This document shows, one piece after another, positions 1-8,569 of a stretch of 20,227 nt of DNA. The stretch covers positions 1 through 20,227 of the forward strand of contig JABSPN010000009.1 of the NCBI GenBank assembly GCA_013214425.1, given 5' to 3'. Origin of the DNA: Flavobacteriaceae bacterium. GTDB lineage: Bacteria; Bacteroidota; Bacteroidia; Flavobacteriales; Flavobacteriaceae. How positions within the stretch are numbered: the stretch's first letter is position 1; each line of letters begins with the position of its first letter. Made by a program: the position numbers and the translations under genes. The notes under the pieces are model-generated. The model had not been told where the DNA came from. It ran no database searches and was given only the letters and a program-made list of their open reading frames with translations.

Positions 1-62
1 AAGAAGGGATGGTTTCGATTACATTCACTTCTAGATCATCAAAATAGAAACCATCCCTTCTT
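1..62. repeat. 16-bp perfect inverted repeat inside the carboxypeptidase gene
   Basis: Positions 1-16 (AAGAAGGGATGGTTTC) are the exact reverse complement of positions 47-62, with 30 nt between the arms. Both arms lie in the carboxypeptidase reading frame, encoding RRDGF and ETIPS in the minus direction. Because the left arm starts at the very first base, the repeat may extend further. It could be a real hairpin, or a fold-back artefact at a sequence end. Confidence 0.8.
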
Positions 63-2182
63 TGTGTGTTATCAGTATATAATCTGAAACGAATTCGAAT
101 AGTAGAACCAAGGTAATCGCTTAAATCAATACTTTCTTGAATCCATGTGTTTTGAGTTCCATCATAAAGTGGTTCATTTTCTGCTCCTGTTTGATTGGCC
201 ACACCTTCATTGGTGTAGTTCCCACACTGAGGGGTCCAGGTAACACCATTATTGGTTGATACTTCAACTTGAACATAATCCCAATTTGTTTCAACCTCCC
301 ATTTTGCATAGAATGTTAAGTTTGCTGCAATAGCATTGGTTAAGTCGAGGTTATTGACTAAGTCTATTGATTTATCTTGATTGTTTCCGTAGATAGTATT
401 AGGAGAATCAGTAATGGAACTGGTTGACGAGTAAAAATCTTCAGTTGTGATGGCCCATCCACCATCATTCCATTGTCCTGTATTATCACCTGGCTCATCA
501 AGTATGGTAACTGTTTGTCCGAATATTTTGCTAATAGGAATGATTTTATCGTACAGACCATTATTCAAAACTAATTCAAACTGAATAGTATCACCAGTAT
601 TAATGGTTGGAGATAAGGTCATGGAAATACTACTATTAATTGTTTGCTGTAAAGTCATTCCGTTATGTGCATTTGCTGCTCCAACAGAAACGATATTGGC
701 ACTAATAGGGTTGATGCTTACAGTAAAGTTAGCAGGGGCTTGCAAACCTAATCTTTGAATAGCATAGTTTATAGAGGGGTTGGTATTACTGATATACTGA
801 GAAGAGGTGTCGCTTAAAGTCGCGTAATTTCCAACTAACTGTGCTGCTGTAATATTGTGATACATCATATCTTGACAGATCCCGATTATTGAAGATTCAG
901 CAGGCCAAAAAGAAGGGCCTATTTCAGGAGTCATGGCAAATACCTTGTCTCTTGTTCCTCCAGCTTCAGTAGTGAGCATTCCATACATAAAATCGTCGCT
1001 ATCACCAGCAGCTGGATAGAGATCAGCAGAAATCTGATTTGTATATCCATTTTGTGAAACCATCATAGCTGATATTGTTTGGTAAAGTCCATCGTCTGGT
1101 GTTGGTTGATTGTTAGCATATCCATAAGGATATAATAATAACCCACCACTGGTGTGATTGTTCAACGCCATGGTGAAGTTGTGTGTTTCTACAAAATAGC
1201 GAAGAGCTCTGTTTTCAGGTTCAGAAAACGGACCAGTACCAGCCCAGGTATCACCGCCGCTAGTTCCAGAAGTTCCGGTTGTATTCCAAACTTCTACCCC
1301 ATTTCCATCTATATAAGAATAGTTACGGTTATTGTCTACTCCAAAAGTTCCGTTACCATGATCTCTTCTGTTTTTTCTCCAGAATCCACCTCCATTGGGG
1401 TTAGTAGTTTCATTGTAGATATATCCATCAGGATTCACACAAGGAATAAAATACATTTCTGTATTATTAACGATTGACTGAATTTCTGGATCTGAATTAT
1501 AATTTTCAAGAATATACCACATGTAAAATATCAACTGCTGAAGAGAAGCAGGTTCTCTAGCATGATGAATCGCATCGTATAGTATCTGTGGTTCTGATGG
1601 CTCACTTGTATTAGGGTTATCTGAAATTTTTACCCATTGTAGATATCTACCTTCGTAAGTTTGTAAATCTGTTGGATTACTCGGTTTAGTAATGTCAGCT
1701 CTTTGAGTGATGATATCAATACCATTGGCTTGCGCATAGGTGTACATGTCGTCTAACTCCTGAAGCATTTCAGAATAGGTTAGAAAACCTCCCATAGATC
1801 CATTATTATAATTTGCTGGAGTAGTGTAGGTAGTGGCACCACCTCCAGATGGACATGTTGGATTAGCATTTTTAGTAAAACCAACATACCTAGAGCTTTG
1901 AGGATCGTTTTGATCTAAATAAAACTGACGAACATCTTCAATAACAATTTCAACGTTTAGACCGATGCTTTTGGCATACTCTATCTCGTTTTCAGAAAAG
2001 TCAGATTCAAAGAACACATCTTTTTTGTGCACTCCATGGTCTAAGGCTAAACCAAATAGTTCTAATTGTTTGAATTTTTCAGCGTTTTCATAATAAATCT
2101 TAGCACGATGATATAATTTTTTGTCTTGGGCAAACATGGAATTAATGGCCAAAACAAGTAGTATGACAATAATTTTTTTCAC
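1..2182 (-). CDS. Secreted M14 zinc carboxypeptidase (partial, 3' end beyond window)
   Basis: A peptidase that removes C-terminal residues from peptides using one zinc ion, probably secreted. About 727 residues are visible. The start is GTG at 2182; an in-frame stop lies just upstream at 2201-2203 and no ATG intervenes. Residues 1-19 form a signal peptide (lysines, a leucine/isoleucine core, then MFAQ). The M14 signatures are all present: HxxE zinc ligands H207 and E210 in HHAREPAS, the NPDG and DNNRNY substrate-binding motifs, the third ligand H343 in NNHTSGG, and the catalytic E420 in TPEIG. A beta-rich region follows, ending in a jelly-roll/MAM-like domain (NWDYVQVEVS ... GFYFDDLEVNV). Proteins of this layout in Bacteroidota usually end in a type IX secretion sorting domain, but that part would lie to the left of position 1 and cannot be seen. 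It is the last gene of the minus-strand group. Family assignment is secure; substrate is unknown. Confidence 0.92.
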   Translation of the reverse strand, partial: MKKIIVILLVLAINSMFAQDKKLYHRAKIYYENAEKFKQLELFGLALDHGVHKKDVFFESDFSENEIEYAKSIGLNVEIVIEDVRQFYLDQNDPQSSRYVGFTKNANPTCPSGGGATTYTTPANYNNGSMGGFLTYSEMLQELDDMYTYAQANGIDIITQRADITKPSNPTDLQTYEGRYLQWVKISDNPNTSEPSEPQILYDAIHHAREPASLQQLIFYMWYILENYNSDPEIQSIVNNTEMYFIPCVNPDGYIYNETTNPNGGGFWRKNRRDHGNGTFGVDNNRNYSYIDGNGVEVWNTTGTSGTSGGDTWAGTGPFSEPENRALRYFVETHNFTMALNNHTSGGLLLYPYGYANNQPTPDDGLYQTISAMMVSQNGYTNQISADLYPAAGDSDDFMYGMLTTEAGGTRDKVFAMTPEIGPSFWPAESSIIGICQDMMYHNITAAQLVGNYATLSDTSSQYISNTNPSINYAIQRLGLQAPANFTVSINPISANIVSVGAANAHNGMTLQQTINSSISMTLSPTINTGDTIQFELVLNNGLYDKIIPISKIFGQTVTILDEPGDNTGQWNDGGWAITTEDFYSSTSSITDSPNTIYGNNQDKSIDLVNNLDLTNAIAANLTFYAKWEVETNWDYVQVEVSTNNGVTWTPQCGNYTNEGVANQTGAENEPLYDGTQNTWIQESIDLSDYLGSTIRIRFRLYTDNTQRRDGFYFDDLEVNVIETIPS

Positions 2183-2216
2183 GATAGCATTATTGGATTT
2201 CTATAAAAATAGAAAA

Positions 2217-2239
2217 ATTATGTTAAGTTTTTAACATAA
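2217..2239 (-). terminator. Probable intrinsic terminator after the NTF2-like gene
   Basis: On the minus strand a 9-bp perfect stem (TTATGTTAA / TTAACATAA, arms at 2231-2239 and 2218-2226) with a 4-nt loop is followed at once by TTTTTCTATTTTT. The stem is AT-rich and therefore weak, but the position after the 2311-2814 gene and the T-tract fit a terminator. The carboxypeptidase gene starts only 35 nt beyond it. Confidence 0.5.
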
Positions 2240-2310
2240 ATAAGTACTAATGAGCTTTATATGAGATAAAGCTAGATGAAAATGTTGTATGTATAACTAA
2301 TTGTTTTGTA

Positions 2311-2814
2311 TTAAAAAGAAATTGGACGTTTCTTTCCAAAATTTACAGCTGTAATTTTTTCTCCATTTATTGTTGTAGTATCCCAATCCTGGGTGATTTT
2401 CCATTCTCCTTTGATCTTTTTTAAGACGATATGGAATTGACCATAAACAAACGAGGCTTTTCCATTGGTTGTAAAAGTTATTTTGTAAAACCCAACCTCA
2501 TAGGAAGTATCACTATTGGTATGTCGGCTATCAAACCAGAAATCGAGTTTAATTTTGGTATTCTGTTTTTTATTTTCTTTGAAACGTTTGGTAGTTCCTT
2601 TTTTAAAGGCACCTTCTGTATCGATTCCTTTTGGTGTGACCCTGAGTACTTCTTTTGCATAAATATTATTAAGTGCTTTGGAGTCGAGATTTTCAAAAGC
2701 TTGATGGAAAGGTTTCCAAACGGTCGAATTAATCTCTTTTTGAATTTCTGAAGGAGATTGCGAATAGGTTATGGTAGCTATAAAAAGCAATAATAAAATG
2801 AGTGACTTTTTCAT
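2311..2814 (-). CDS. Secreted NTF2-like (SnoaL/DUF4440-type) protein
   Basis: A 167-aa protein with a signal peptide (MKKSLILLLLFIATITYSQ, cleaved before S20). The mature part has the pattern of an NTF2-like cone fold: an N-terminal helix with WKPFHQAFENLDSKALNNIY, then VTPKGI, followed by antiparallel strands (YEVGFYKITFTTNGKASFVYGQFHIVLKKIKGEWKITQDWD). That strand pattern with a terminal 'GEWKI..D' is typical of DUF4440/SnoaL-like proteins. Members of this superfamily bind small ligands or act as ketosteroid-isomerase-like enzymes, but nothing here identifies a substrate. The gene follows rlmI by 52 nt in the same direction and is followed by a probable terminator. Fold assignment is reasonably sure; function is not known. 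Confidence 0.75.
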   Translation of the reverse strand: MKKSLILLLLFIATITYSQSPSEIQKEINSTVWKPFHQAFENLDSKALNNIYAKEVLRVTPKGIDTEGAFKKGTTKRFKENKKQNTKIKLDFWFDSRHTNSDTSYEVGFYKITFTTNGKASFVYGQFHIVLKKIKGEWKITQDWDTTTINGEKITAVNFGKKRPISF

Positions 2815-2866
2815 GTTGATACGTTTTAAAGTTCTAAGATAATTAAACGATCTCTATTAACAAGGA

Positions 2867-4081
2867 CTATACAACTTTGTAGTAGCCGCATTTAAGATAG
2901 GCACCTTCAGGAAATGTTATGGGATGATCTACATCATGTTCGGTTTTTTCAATAACAGTAAATTTAAATCCCAGACTTTTAATTGCTGATTCTGAAGTTT
3001 CAAAGAATTCTTCTTTAAGCACTCTTGAAGAACAGGAAGCTAACACTAATATTCCTCCTTTATCAACTAATTGTATGCCTAGTTTTGCCAGTCGAGCATA
3101 ACTTTTGAGAGCTCGATCAATTTCAATTTCTTTTTTTGCAAAAGAGGGGGGATCAATCACGACGAGATCGAATTTTTTCTTTTTTTCAATTAAACTTTGT
3201 AGGGCTTCAAAAGCATCAGCAGTAAGGGTATAATGCGTTCCACTAGGGGAATTTAATTGGGCATTTTGTTTAGCCATTTCCAAAGCTTGCGCACTGATGT
3301 CTATACTGGTTACTTCTGCAGCATTATTGGCCAATGCATGTACTGAAAAACCACCAGCATAGGAAAAGACATCTAATACCTTTTTGTTTTGAGATAATAA
3401 TCCGACTTTACGTCTGTTCTCACGATGATCTAAAAAGTACCCTGTTTTATGTCCGTGTATTACATTAGCCGAAAAGTTAACGCCGTATTCCTTGAATACC
3501 ACTACTTCATTATCGAGTTCACCGCTTATAACTTGACCATCAGTCAAGTTGAAATTTTTACCAGTACTTTGTAATCTTCTACTCATACGCATTACCATTA
3601 CTTCTGCACCGGTTTTTTTAAGCAAAAGTGGTAGGATTGTCTTAAGGTAAGGAAACCAAATATGTGAATAGAGTTTGATCACTAAAACATTCTTGTAAAC
3701 ATCTGCTATTAAGCCGGGAAAGTTGTCGTTTTCACCATTGAGCAGTCGATAACTGTTTGTATCGGTTTCAAGAAGCGGTATCCTTTTGTTGTAGGCGTTT
3801 CTTATTTTTTCTGAAAACCAATCCTCATTAATGGTAGCGCCTTTATCAAACTGAATGATTTTAATTCGTATTGGAGAATAAGGGTCGTAGAGACCCAGGG
3901 CTAAAAAGTTGTTTTTTTTCTGATCGAAAATAATGACGAGATCTCCAGCATTTGCATCAGCGTTTTGTTTCGTGATACTACTTTCGAATACCCATGGGTG
4001 ATGCTGACGAATTATTTTTTCGGCTTTGGTTTTGACTTTAACCGCTATTCGTTGGGTCTTTATCTCTGGTAATTCAATCAC
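2867..4081 (-). CDS. rlmI: 23S rRNA (cytosine-C5)-methyltransferase, RlmI family
   Basis: A class I S-adenosylmethionine-dependent RNA methyltransferase of 404 aa, close to the roughly 400 aa of E. coli RlmI (YccW), which makes m5C1962 in 23S rRNA. An N-terminal PUA-like RNA-binding region contains HHPWVFESSI (residues 27-36). A linker domain holds ENDNFPGLIADVY (117-129) and KTGYFLDHR (212-220). The Rossmann methyltransferase domain has motif I DVFSYAGGF (237-245), motif IV DPPSF (310-314) and LASCSS with the likely catalytic cysteine C350. It lies 23 nt downstream of the GNAT gene and is probably co-transcribed with it. Family identity is firm; the exact target base is inferred from the family, since relatives such as RlmK/RlmL methylate other positions. 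Confidence 0.88.
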   Translation of the reverse strand: MIELPEIKTQRIAVKVKTKAEKIIRQHHPWVFESSITKQNADANAGDLVIIFDQKKNNFLALGLYDPYSPIRIKIIQFDKGATINEDWFSEKIRNAYNKRIPLLETDTNSYRLLNGENDNFPGLIADVYKNVLVIKLYSHIWFPYLKTILPLLLKKTGAEVMVMRMSRRLQSTGKNFNLTDGQVISGELDNEVVVFKEYGVNFSANVIHGHKTGYFLDHRENRRKVGLLSQNKKVLDVFSYAGGFSVHALANNAAEVTSIDISAQALEMAKQNAQLNSPSGTHYTLTADAFEALQSLIEKKKKFDLVVIDPPSFAKKEIEIDRALKSYARLAKLGIQLVDKGGILVLASCSSRVLKEEFFETSESAIKSLGFKFTVIEKTEHDVDHPITFPEGAYLKCGYYKVV

Positions 4082-4104
4082 AAATTATAATGATTTACTT
4101 TTAT

Positions 4105-4677
4105 TCAAAATTCTTTTTTCATAAACCACATGGTGCTTCTTTCATTCATTTTCCATTCATGAAAAATTTCAAAGCCATATCGTTGGTAAACTACTTTGTT
4201 TTTCTTTATTGAAGTTTCAGTATATATTGGTAATCCATCATTTTTAGCGGCATCGAACACTTTTTGTTTTAATTCTGAAGCGCTACCATTTTCAGCGCCT
4301 CTTTTTTCAGGATTAACACCAAAAAACCAAAAATAATAGTAAGGTTTGTCTGTTGGTAATTGCTTTTTTAAGTAGGCTTGTCGCTTAAGGATACCGGGAA
4401 TTCTCATATATCCTATTACCTTAAAAGCAATTCCGATTTCTTCTATGAAATCAATAAACGTTTTTTTATCTCCAACATTAACTTTATAACAAATTGCCAA
4501 ACCGTTACCATCATCTGAAATAAACAACCCTTTTTTGCGCTTTGCTTTTCTGAGCATATAGCGAGCCAAATGGCGAATACGAGCCACACGTTGGCGATCA
4601 CTTTTAACTATATGAGTTGCAGAAGGATTGTCTAGCAGAATAGTAGTTAAGATCTTTTCAAGTTTGTCAGAATTCAT
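4105..4677 (-). CDS. GNAT-family N-acetyltransferase
   Basis: A 190-aa soluble protein with the outline of the Gcn5-related acetyltransferase fold. The N-terminal half is basic (ARYMLRKAKRKKG, about residues 38-50). The segment YYYFWFFGVNPEKRGAENGS (113-132) looks like the acetyl-CoA-binding strand and loop: 'L..V.P..RG.G.G', with glycines replaced in part. The next helix (ASELKQKVFDAAKNDGLPIYTETS) and the closing YQRYGFEIFHEW strand are characteristic of GNAT C-termini. It has no signal peptide. It is the first gene of the minus-strand group and is divergent from the polyphosphate kinase gene across a 141-nt gap with no clear promoter box. The acceptor substrate cannot be inferred. Confidence 0.8.
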   Translation of the reverse strand: MNSDKLEKILTTILLDNPSATHIVKSDRQRVARIRHLARYMLRKAKRKKGLFISDDGNGLAICYKVNVGDKKTFIDFIEEIGIAFKVIGYMRIPGILKRQAYLKKQLPTDKPYYYFWFFGVNPEKRGAENGSASELKQKVFDAAKNDGLPIYTETSIKKNKVVYQRYGFEIFHEWKMNERSTMWFMKKEF

Positions 4678-4818
4678 TCAGATCAATAATAGTTTGATGA
4701 ATAGAGCGTGATATTACTTACTTTTTCTTAAACAACCAAAAAAGCGTCAGAAAAAGATGGTAAACAGAATCATGCTAGTAAAATATTATTATTTTTAACT
4801 GGATAAAAAATTCAGCTA

Positions 4819-5688
4819 ATGAACATCAATGATTTTAAAGTTACTTCAGCAATAAAAATTTCTGACAAAGCTACTCACTTAAGATTAACTCAATCTAAAA
4901 AAGAGATTAAAAAGGAATTAGAAAAGACTAGAGAAAAGCTGGGCGAATTGCAAGATACAATATATGCTCATGGAAAGTATGGAGTTCTGGTATGCTTACA
5001 AGGAATGGATACGGCTGGAAAAGACAGTTTGATAAGAGAAGTATTTAAAGATTTTAATACCAGAGGGATTGTTGTTCATAGCTTTAAAGTTCCAACTGAG
5101 TTAGAACGTAAACACGATTATTTGTGGCGACATTATATTGCCCTTCCTTCAAGAGGAAAGTTTTCAATTTTTAATAGAACGCATTACGAAAATGTGTTGG
5201 TGACCCGAGTACATCCAGAATATATTTTAGGAGAAAACCTTCCTAATATTAATTCTGTAGAAGATGTGAATGAAGCATTTTGGGATAAGCGTTTTGAACA
5301 GATTAAAGATTTTGAAAGGCACTTGGCTGAAAATGGGACATTAATTTTTAAATTTTTCTTAAACCTAAGCAAAGAGGAACAAAAAAATCGTTTATTGAGA
5401 CGATTAGAATTACAGGAGAAGAACTGGAAATTTTCTCCTGGTGACTTAAAAGAAAGAAAGTTATGGGATCGTTATATGGAATGTTATGAAGATGCTATTA
5501 ATAGAACTTCTTTTGACCATGCACCCTGGTTTGTGATTCCAGCAGACGATAAGCCCACGGCTAGATTAATTGTGGTAAGAACTTTGCTAAAATCATTACA
5601 GCAATATGAAGATATTAAAGAACCCGAATTGGATGATGAAATAAAAGCCAATATAGAAGTATACAAACAGCAACTCAACAACGAATAA
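4819..5688 (+). CDS. ppk2: PPK2-family polyphosphate:nucleotide phosphotransferase
   Basis: A cytoplasmic kinase of 289 aa that uses inorganic polyphosphate to phosphorylate nucleoside mono- or diphosphates (or runs in reverse). The Walker A-like motif GMDTAGKD is at residues 62-69 and the Walker B-like FNRTHYE at 118-124, followed by VLVTRVHPEY. A charged lid module lies around residues 200-221 (EKNWKFSPGDLKERKLWDRY). The NR(S/T)HYE..LV.RVH signature fits the branch often called class III (TIGR03709-like), whose studied members phosphorylate both AMP and ADP; this subclass call is by motif memory, not a tree. The M28 peptidase gene starts 10 nt after its stop, so the two are probably co-transcribed. 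Confidence 0.92.
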   Translation: MNINDFKVTSAIKISDKATHLRLTQSKKEIKKELEKTREKLGELQDTIYAHGKYGVLVCLQGMDTAGKDSLIREVFKDFNTRGIVVHSFKVPTELERKHDYLWRHYIALPSRGKFSIFNRTHYENVLVTRVHPEYILGENLPNINSVEDVNEAFWDKRFEQIKDFERHLAENGTLIFKFFLNLSKEEQKNRLLRRLELQEKNWKFSPGDLKERKLWDRYMECYEDAINRTSFDHAPWFVIPADDKPTARLIVVRTLLKSLQQYEDIKEPELDDEIKANIEVYKQQLNNE

Positions 5689-5698
5689 AGTAATATTG

Positions 5699-7096
5699 AT
5701 GAAATTAAGACTTATAATAATTGTGCTCTTCACGTTTGCGGCACTTTCTGCTCAAAGTGACGATGAGAAAATGATTAAAACAATTTTTGATACCTCTCTG
5801 TTAAATGGGAAAAGTTATGATTGGTTAGATCATTTGTCTAATCAGATAGGCGGACGCTTATCAGGATCATATAATGCTGAAAGAGCTGTTCAATATACCA
5901 AAGAGGAATTGGAAGCTTTAGGTTTAGATCGCATATGGTTACAACCAGTAATGGTGCCGAAATGGGTGAGGGGTAATCCCGAATATGCCTATATAGAAAA
6001 TGCACCAGGCGAAAGTACAACTGTGCCTATCTGTGCATTAGGAGGTTCTATAGCGACACCTCCTGGTGGAGTAAAAGCTGAATTAGTAGAGGTAAAGAGC
6101 TTCGAAGAATTAGACGCATTAGGACGTGAAAAGATTGAAGGAAAAATAGTGTTCTTTAACCGCCCAATGCAAACCGAATTGATTTCAACTTTCAGAGCTT
6201 ATGGAGGCTGTGTTAACCAACGTTATTCAGGAGCAGAAAAAGCGGGTAAATATGGAGCAGTTGGAGTAATTGTTCGTTCTATGAATTTAAGATTAGACGA
6301 TCTGCCGCATACAGGAGCAATGAGTTATGGTGATTTGCCAGACAGCCAGAAAATACCAGCAGCTGCAATTAGTACCAACGGTGCTGAATTGTTAAGTACG
6401 ATGTTAAGACTTCAGAAAGATGTAAAATTCTTCTTTTCACAGTCCTGTAAAAATCTAGGGGAAGTACAGTCTTATAATGTGATTGGAGAAATAAAAGGAA
6501 GTCAATATCCTAATGAAATTATGGTTGTTGGCGGACATTTAGATTCTTGGGATTTAGGAGATGGCGCTCATGATGATGGAGCAGGTGTTGTACAATCTAT
6601 GGATGTATTAAGGTTGTTGAAAGTTTCAGGATATAAACCTAAAAGAACCATTCGCGTAGTATTATTTATGAATGAAGAAAATGGATTAAGAGGAGGTCGG
6701 AAATATGCTGAAGTTGCTAAACAAAAAGGAGAAGAACATGTTTTTGCTTTGGAAAGTGATGCGGGTGGATTTACACCCAGAGGATTTTCATTCGATTGTT
6801 CTGATAAGAATTTCGCAAAAGTTCAAAGTTGGAAACCCTTATTCAAACCGTATTTAATACATTTCTTTGAAAAGGGTGGTAGTGGAGCAGATATAGGTCC
6901 GCTAAAGACAGATAATAATGTATTGTGCGGATTAAGACCCGATTCGCAACGTTACTTCGATCACCACCACGCTGCTAATGATACTTTTGATGCGGTGAAT
7001 AAGAGAGAGCTTGAATTAGGTGCAGCAACAATGACATCGTTGGTGTATTTATTTGATAAATACGGAATAGACAAAGCAAAAAGACTTAAAGATTAA
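5699..7096 (+). CDS. Secreted M28-family metallopeptidase (carboxypeptidase Q-like)
   Basis: A two-zinc exopeptidase of 465 aa, exported by a signal peptide (MKLRLIIIVLFTFAALSAQ). ATG at 5699 was chosen over the TTG one codon earlier. A protease-associated (PA) insert spans roughly residues 125-260, including KIVFFNRP. The M28 ligands are all visible: H280 in GGHLDSWD, D292 in AHDDGAG, the catalytic/ligand pair E326-E327 in FMNEENG, D354 in ESDAGG, and H424 in the HHH cluster before AANDT. This set and the 'YFDHHHAANDT' ending resemble plasma glutamate carboxypeptidase (CPQ/PGCP). It follows the PPK2 gene closely and ends before a strong terminator. Catalytic competence looks intact; whether it acts as a dipeptidase or aminopeptidase is not determined. 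Confidence 0.92.
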   Translation: MKLRLIIIVLFTFAALSAQSDDEKMIKTIFDTSLLNGKSYDWLDHLSNQIGGRLSGSYNAERAVQYTKEELEALGLDRIWLQPVMVPKWVRGNPEYAYIENAPGESTTVPICALGGSIATPPGGVKAELVEVKSFEELDALGREKIEGKIVFFNRPMQTELISTFRAYGGCVNQRYSGAEKAGKYGAVGVIVRSMNLRLDDLPHTGAMSYGDLPDSQKIPAAAISTNGAELLSTMLRLQKDVKFFFSQSCKNLGEVQSYNVIGEIKGSQYPNEIMVVGGHLDSWDLGDGAHDDGAGVVQSMDVLRLLKVSGYKPKRTIRVVLFMNEENGLRGGRKYAEVAKQKGEEHVFALESDAGGFTPRGFSFDCSDKNFAKVQSWKPLFKPYLIHFFEKGGSGADIGPLKTDNNVLCGLRPDSQRYFDHHHAANDTFDAVNKRELELGAATMTSLVYLFDKYGIDKAKRLKD

Positions 7097-7115
7097 TACT
7101 TATTAATAGTAAAAT

Positions 7116-7158
7116 AAAACTGTCATGCTGAGCTTGTCCAAGCATGACAGTTTTTTTA
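7116..7158 (+). terminator. Strong hairpin terminator after the M28 gene
   Basis: A 14-bp perfect stem (AAAACTGTCATGCT at 7116-7129 with its complement at 7141-7154) and an 11-nt loop run straight into a T-tract at 7151-7157. The core TGTCATGCTGAGCTTGTC resembles a palindromic intergenic sequence I recall as widespread in Bacteroidota and other bacteria; that recollection needs a genome-wide count. Confidence 0.88.
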
Positions 7159-7188
7159 TATCTCATCAATTTTTAATATTAAAAAGTC

Positions 7189-7196
7189 TACATTTG
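7189..7196 (+). promoter_or_regulatory. Bacteroidota -7 box (TACATTTG) for the MATE gene
   Basis: This is an exact match to TAnnTTTG. It ends 5 nt before the ATG at 7202, so transcription would begin at or next to the start codon and give a leaderless or nearly leaderless mRNA. No good -33 TTTG is visible at the usual distance, so the call rests on the -7 element alone. Confidence 0.4.
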
Positions 7197-7201
7197 CTCC
7201 C

Positions 7202-8569
7202 ATGATTTTGTCTAATTACACCAAAGAATTTACTTACAATTGGAAATTAGCCTATCCCGTAATTCTAGGGATGTTAGGACATACTTTTGTTAGTTTGGTA
7301 GACAATATTATGGTAGGTAAAATTGGACCGGCAGAACTGGCTGCGGTATCGCTAGGAAACAGTTTTACTTTTATAGCCATGTCATTAGGAATTGGATTCT
7401 CTACTGCCATTACTCCATTAGTTGCTGCGGCTCATGCTGAAGGAAGTTTTCGCAAAACAAAAAATGCGCTTAAACACGGATTGTTTTTATGCACTTTGAT
7501 CGCAGTAATTGTCTTTGCAGGTGTTATGATTTGTAAGCCTTTATTGGCCAATATGAGGCAACCCGATGAGGTGGTAATCTTGGCCATTCCTTATTTGGAA
7601 ATCGTTGCTTTTTCATTGATTCCTTTAATCATGTTTCAAGCATTCAAGCAGTTTGCCGATGGCATGTCTAAAACCAAGTATGCCATGTGGGCAACAATAA
7701 TGGCAAATGTCTTGAATGTGATTTTAAATTATCTCTTGATATTTGGTAAACTAGGTTTTCCTGAATTAGGCGTAATTGGAGCTGGAATAGGAACGTTAAT
7801 ATCTAGGATAGCTATGTTAATATTTATTTGGTTACTCCTGAAATCTAAAGAGAAATTCAAGCCCTATGTTACTGGGTTTAAATTTTCAGAAATAAAAAAA
7901 TCAATTTTGAAGAAAATTATTTCTCTAGGATTTCCTTCTGCTTTACAGATGTTTTTTGAAGTCGCCATATTTACAGCAGCTATTTGGTTAAGCGGAATCC
8001 TAGGCAAAAATGCTCAGGCAGCCAATCAAATAGCACTGAATCTATCGTCTATGACCTTTATGGTGGCGATGGGCTTAAGTGTTGCAGCGATGATTAGGGT
8101 AGGGAACCAAAAAGGATTAAAAGCTTTTGGTGAATTGAGAAGAATAGCCTTGTCAATTTTCTTATTTACAGTGCTACTTGAAATTGTTTTTGCAGCAATA
8201 TTTTTATTGTTTAATACCGAGTTGCCGAAATTATATCCAGACCTATCTGATGAAGCGAATCTAGCTGATAATTTAGAAGTGATCGCCATAGCAGCTAAAC
8301 TTTTATTGATTGCTGCTTTCTTCCAATTCTCTGATGGTATTCAAGTAGTCGTACTTGGAGCTTTAAGAGGAATGCAAGATGTATGGATTCCATCATTAAT
8401 CACCTTTATCGCCTATTGGGTTGTTGGTTTTCCAATTTCCTATTATTTAGGATTACATACAGAATGGAAAAGCTCTGGAATTTGGTTGGGGCTTTTAGCA
8501 GGACTAACAACCAGCGCAATATTATTGTATATTCGTTTTAATTATTTGAGTAAAAAATTAATCAGATGA
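7202..8569 (+). CDS. MATE-family multidrug/cation antiporter
   Basis: A polytopic inner-membrane efflux protein of 455 aa, the normal MATE length, with about 12 hydrophobic segments in two similar halves. The N-terminal half opens with YPVILGMLGHTFVSLVDNIM followed by VGKIGPAELAAVSLGNS, the hallmark MATE helix 1 and loop (NorM/DinF type). The second half repeats this layout from about residue 240 (SLGFPSALQMFFEVAIFTAA). Family members export organic cations or drugs in exchange for Na+ or H+; the substrate here is not predictable. The stop overlaps the ATG of the next gene by 4 nt (ATGA), which suggests translational coupling. It sits directly after a terminator and has its own -7 box. Confidence 0.93.
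   Translation: MILSNYTKEFTYNWKLAYPVILGMLGHTFVSLVDNIMVGKIGPAELAAVSLGNSFTFIAMSLGIGFSTAITPLVAAAHAEGSFRKTKNALKHGLFLCTLIAVIVFAGVMICKPLLANMRQPDEVVILAIPYLEIVAFSLIPLIMFQAFKQFADGMSKTKYAMWATIMANVLNVILNYLLIFGKLGFPELGVIGAGIGTLISRIAMLIFIWLLLKSKEKFKPYVTGFKFSEIKKSILKKIISLGFPSALQMFFEVAIFTAAIWLSGILGKNAQAANQIALNLSSMTFMVAMGLSVAAMIRVGNQKGLKAFGELRRIALSIFLFTVLLEIVFAAIFLLFNTELPKLYPDLSDEANLADNLEVIAIAAKLLLIAAFFQFSDGIQVVVLGALRGMQDVWIPSLITFIAYWVVGFPISYYLGLHTEWKSSGIWLGLLAGLTTSAILLYIRFNYLSKKLIR

Noticed and set aside
1154..1477. 107-aa plus-strand open frame opposite the carboxypeptidase gene
   Set aside because: It lies entirely within the antisense of a strongly supported M14 coding region, has no recognisable domain, and its composition is that of a reversed frame.
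2253..2273. Second hairpin (AGCTTTAT ... ATAAAGCT) between the NTF2-like and carboxypeptidase genes
   Set aside because: It is an 8-bp AT-rich stem with no T-tract on either strand; the neighbouring hairpin at 2218-2239 explains termination better.
2431..2751. 106-aa plus-strand open frame opposite the NTF2-like gene
   Set aside because: It is antisense to a gene with a clear signal peptide and fold pattern, and shows no independent start context.
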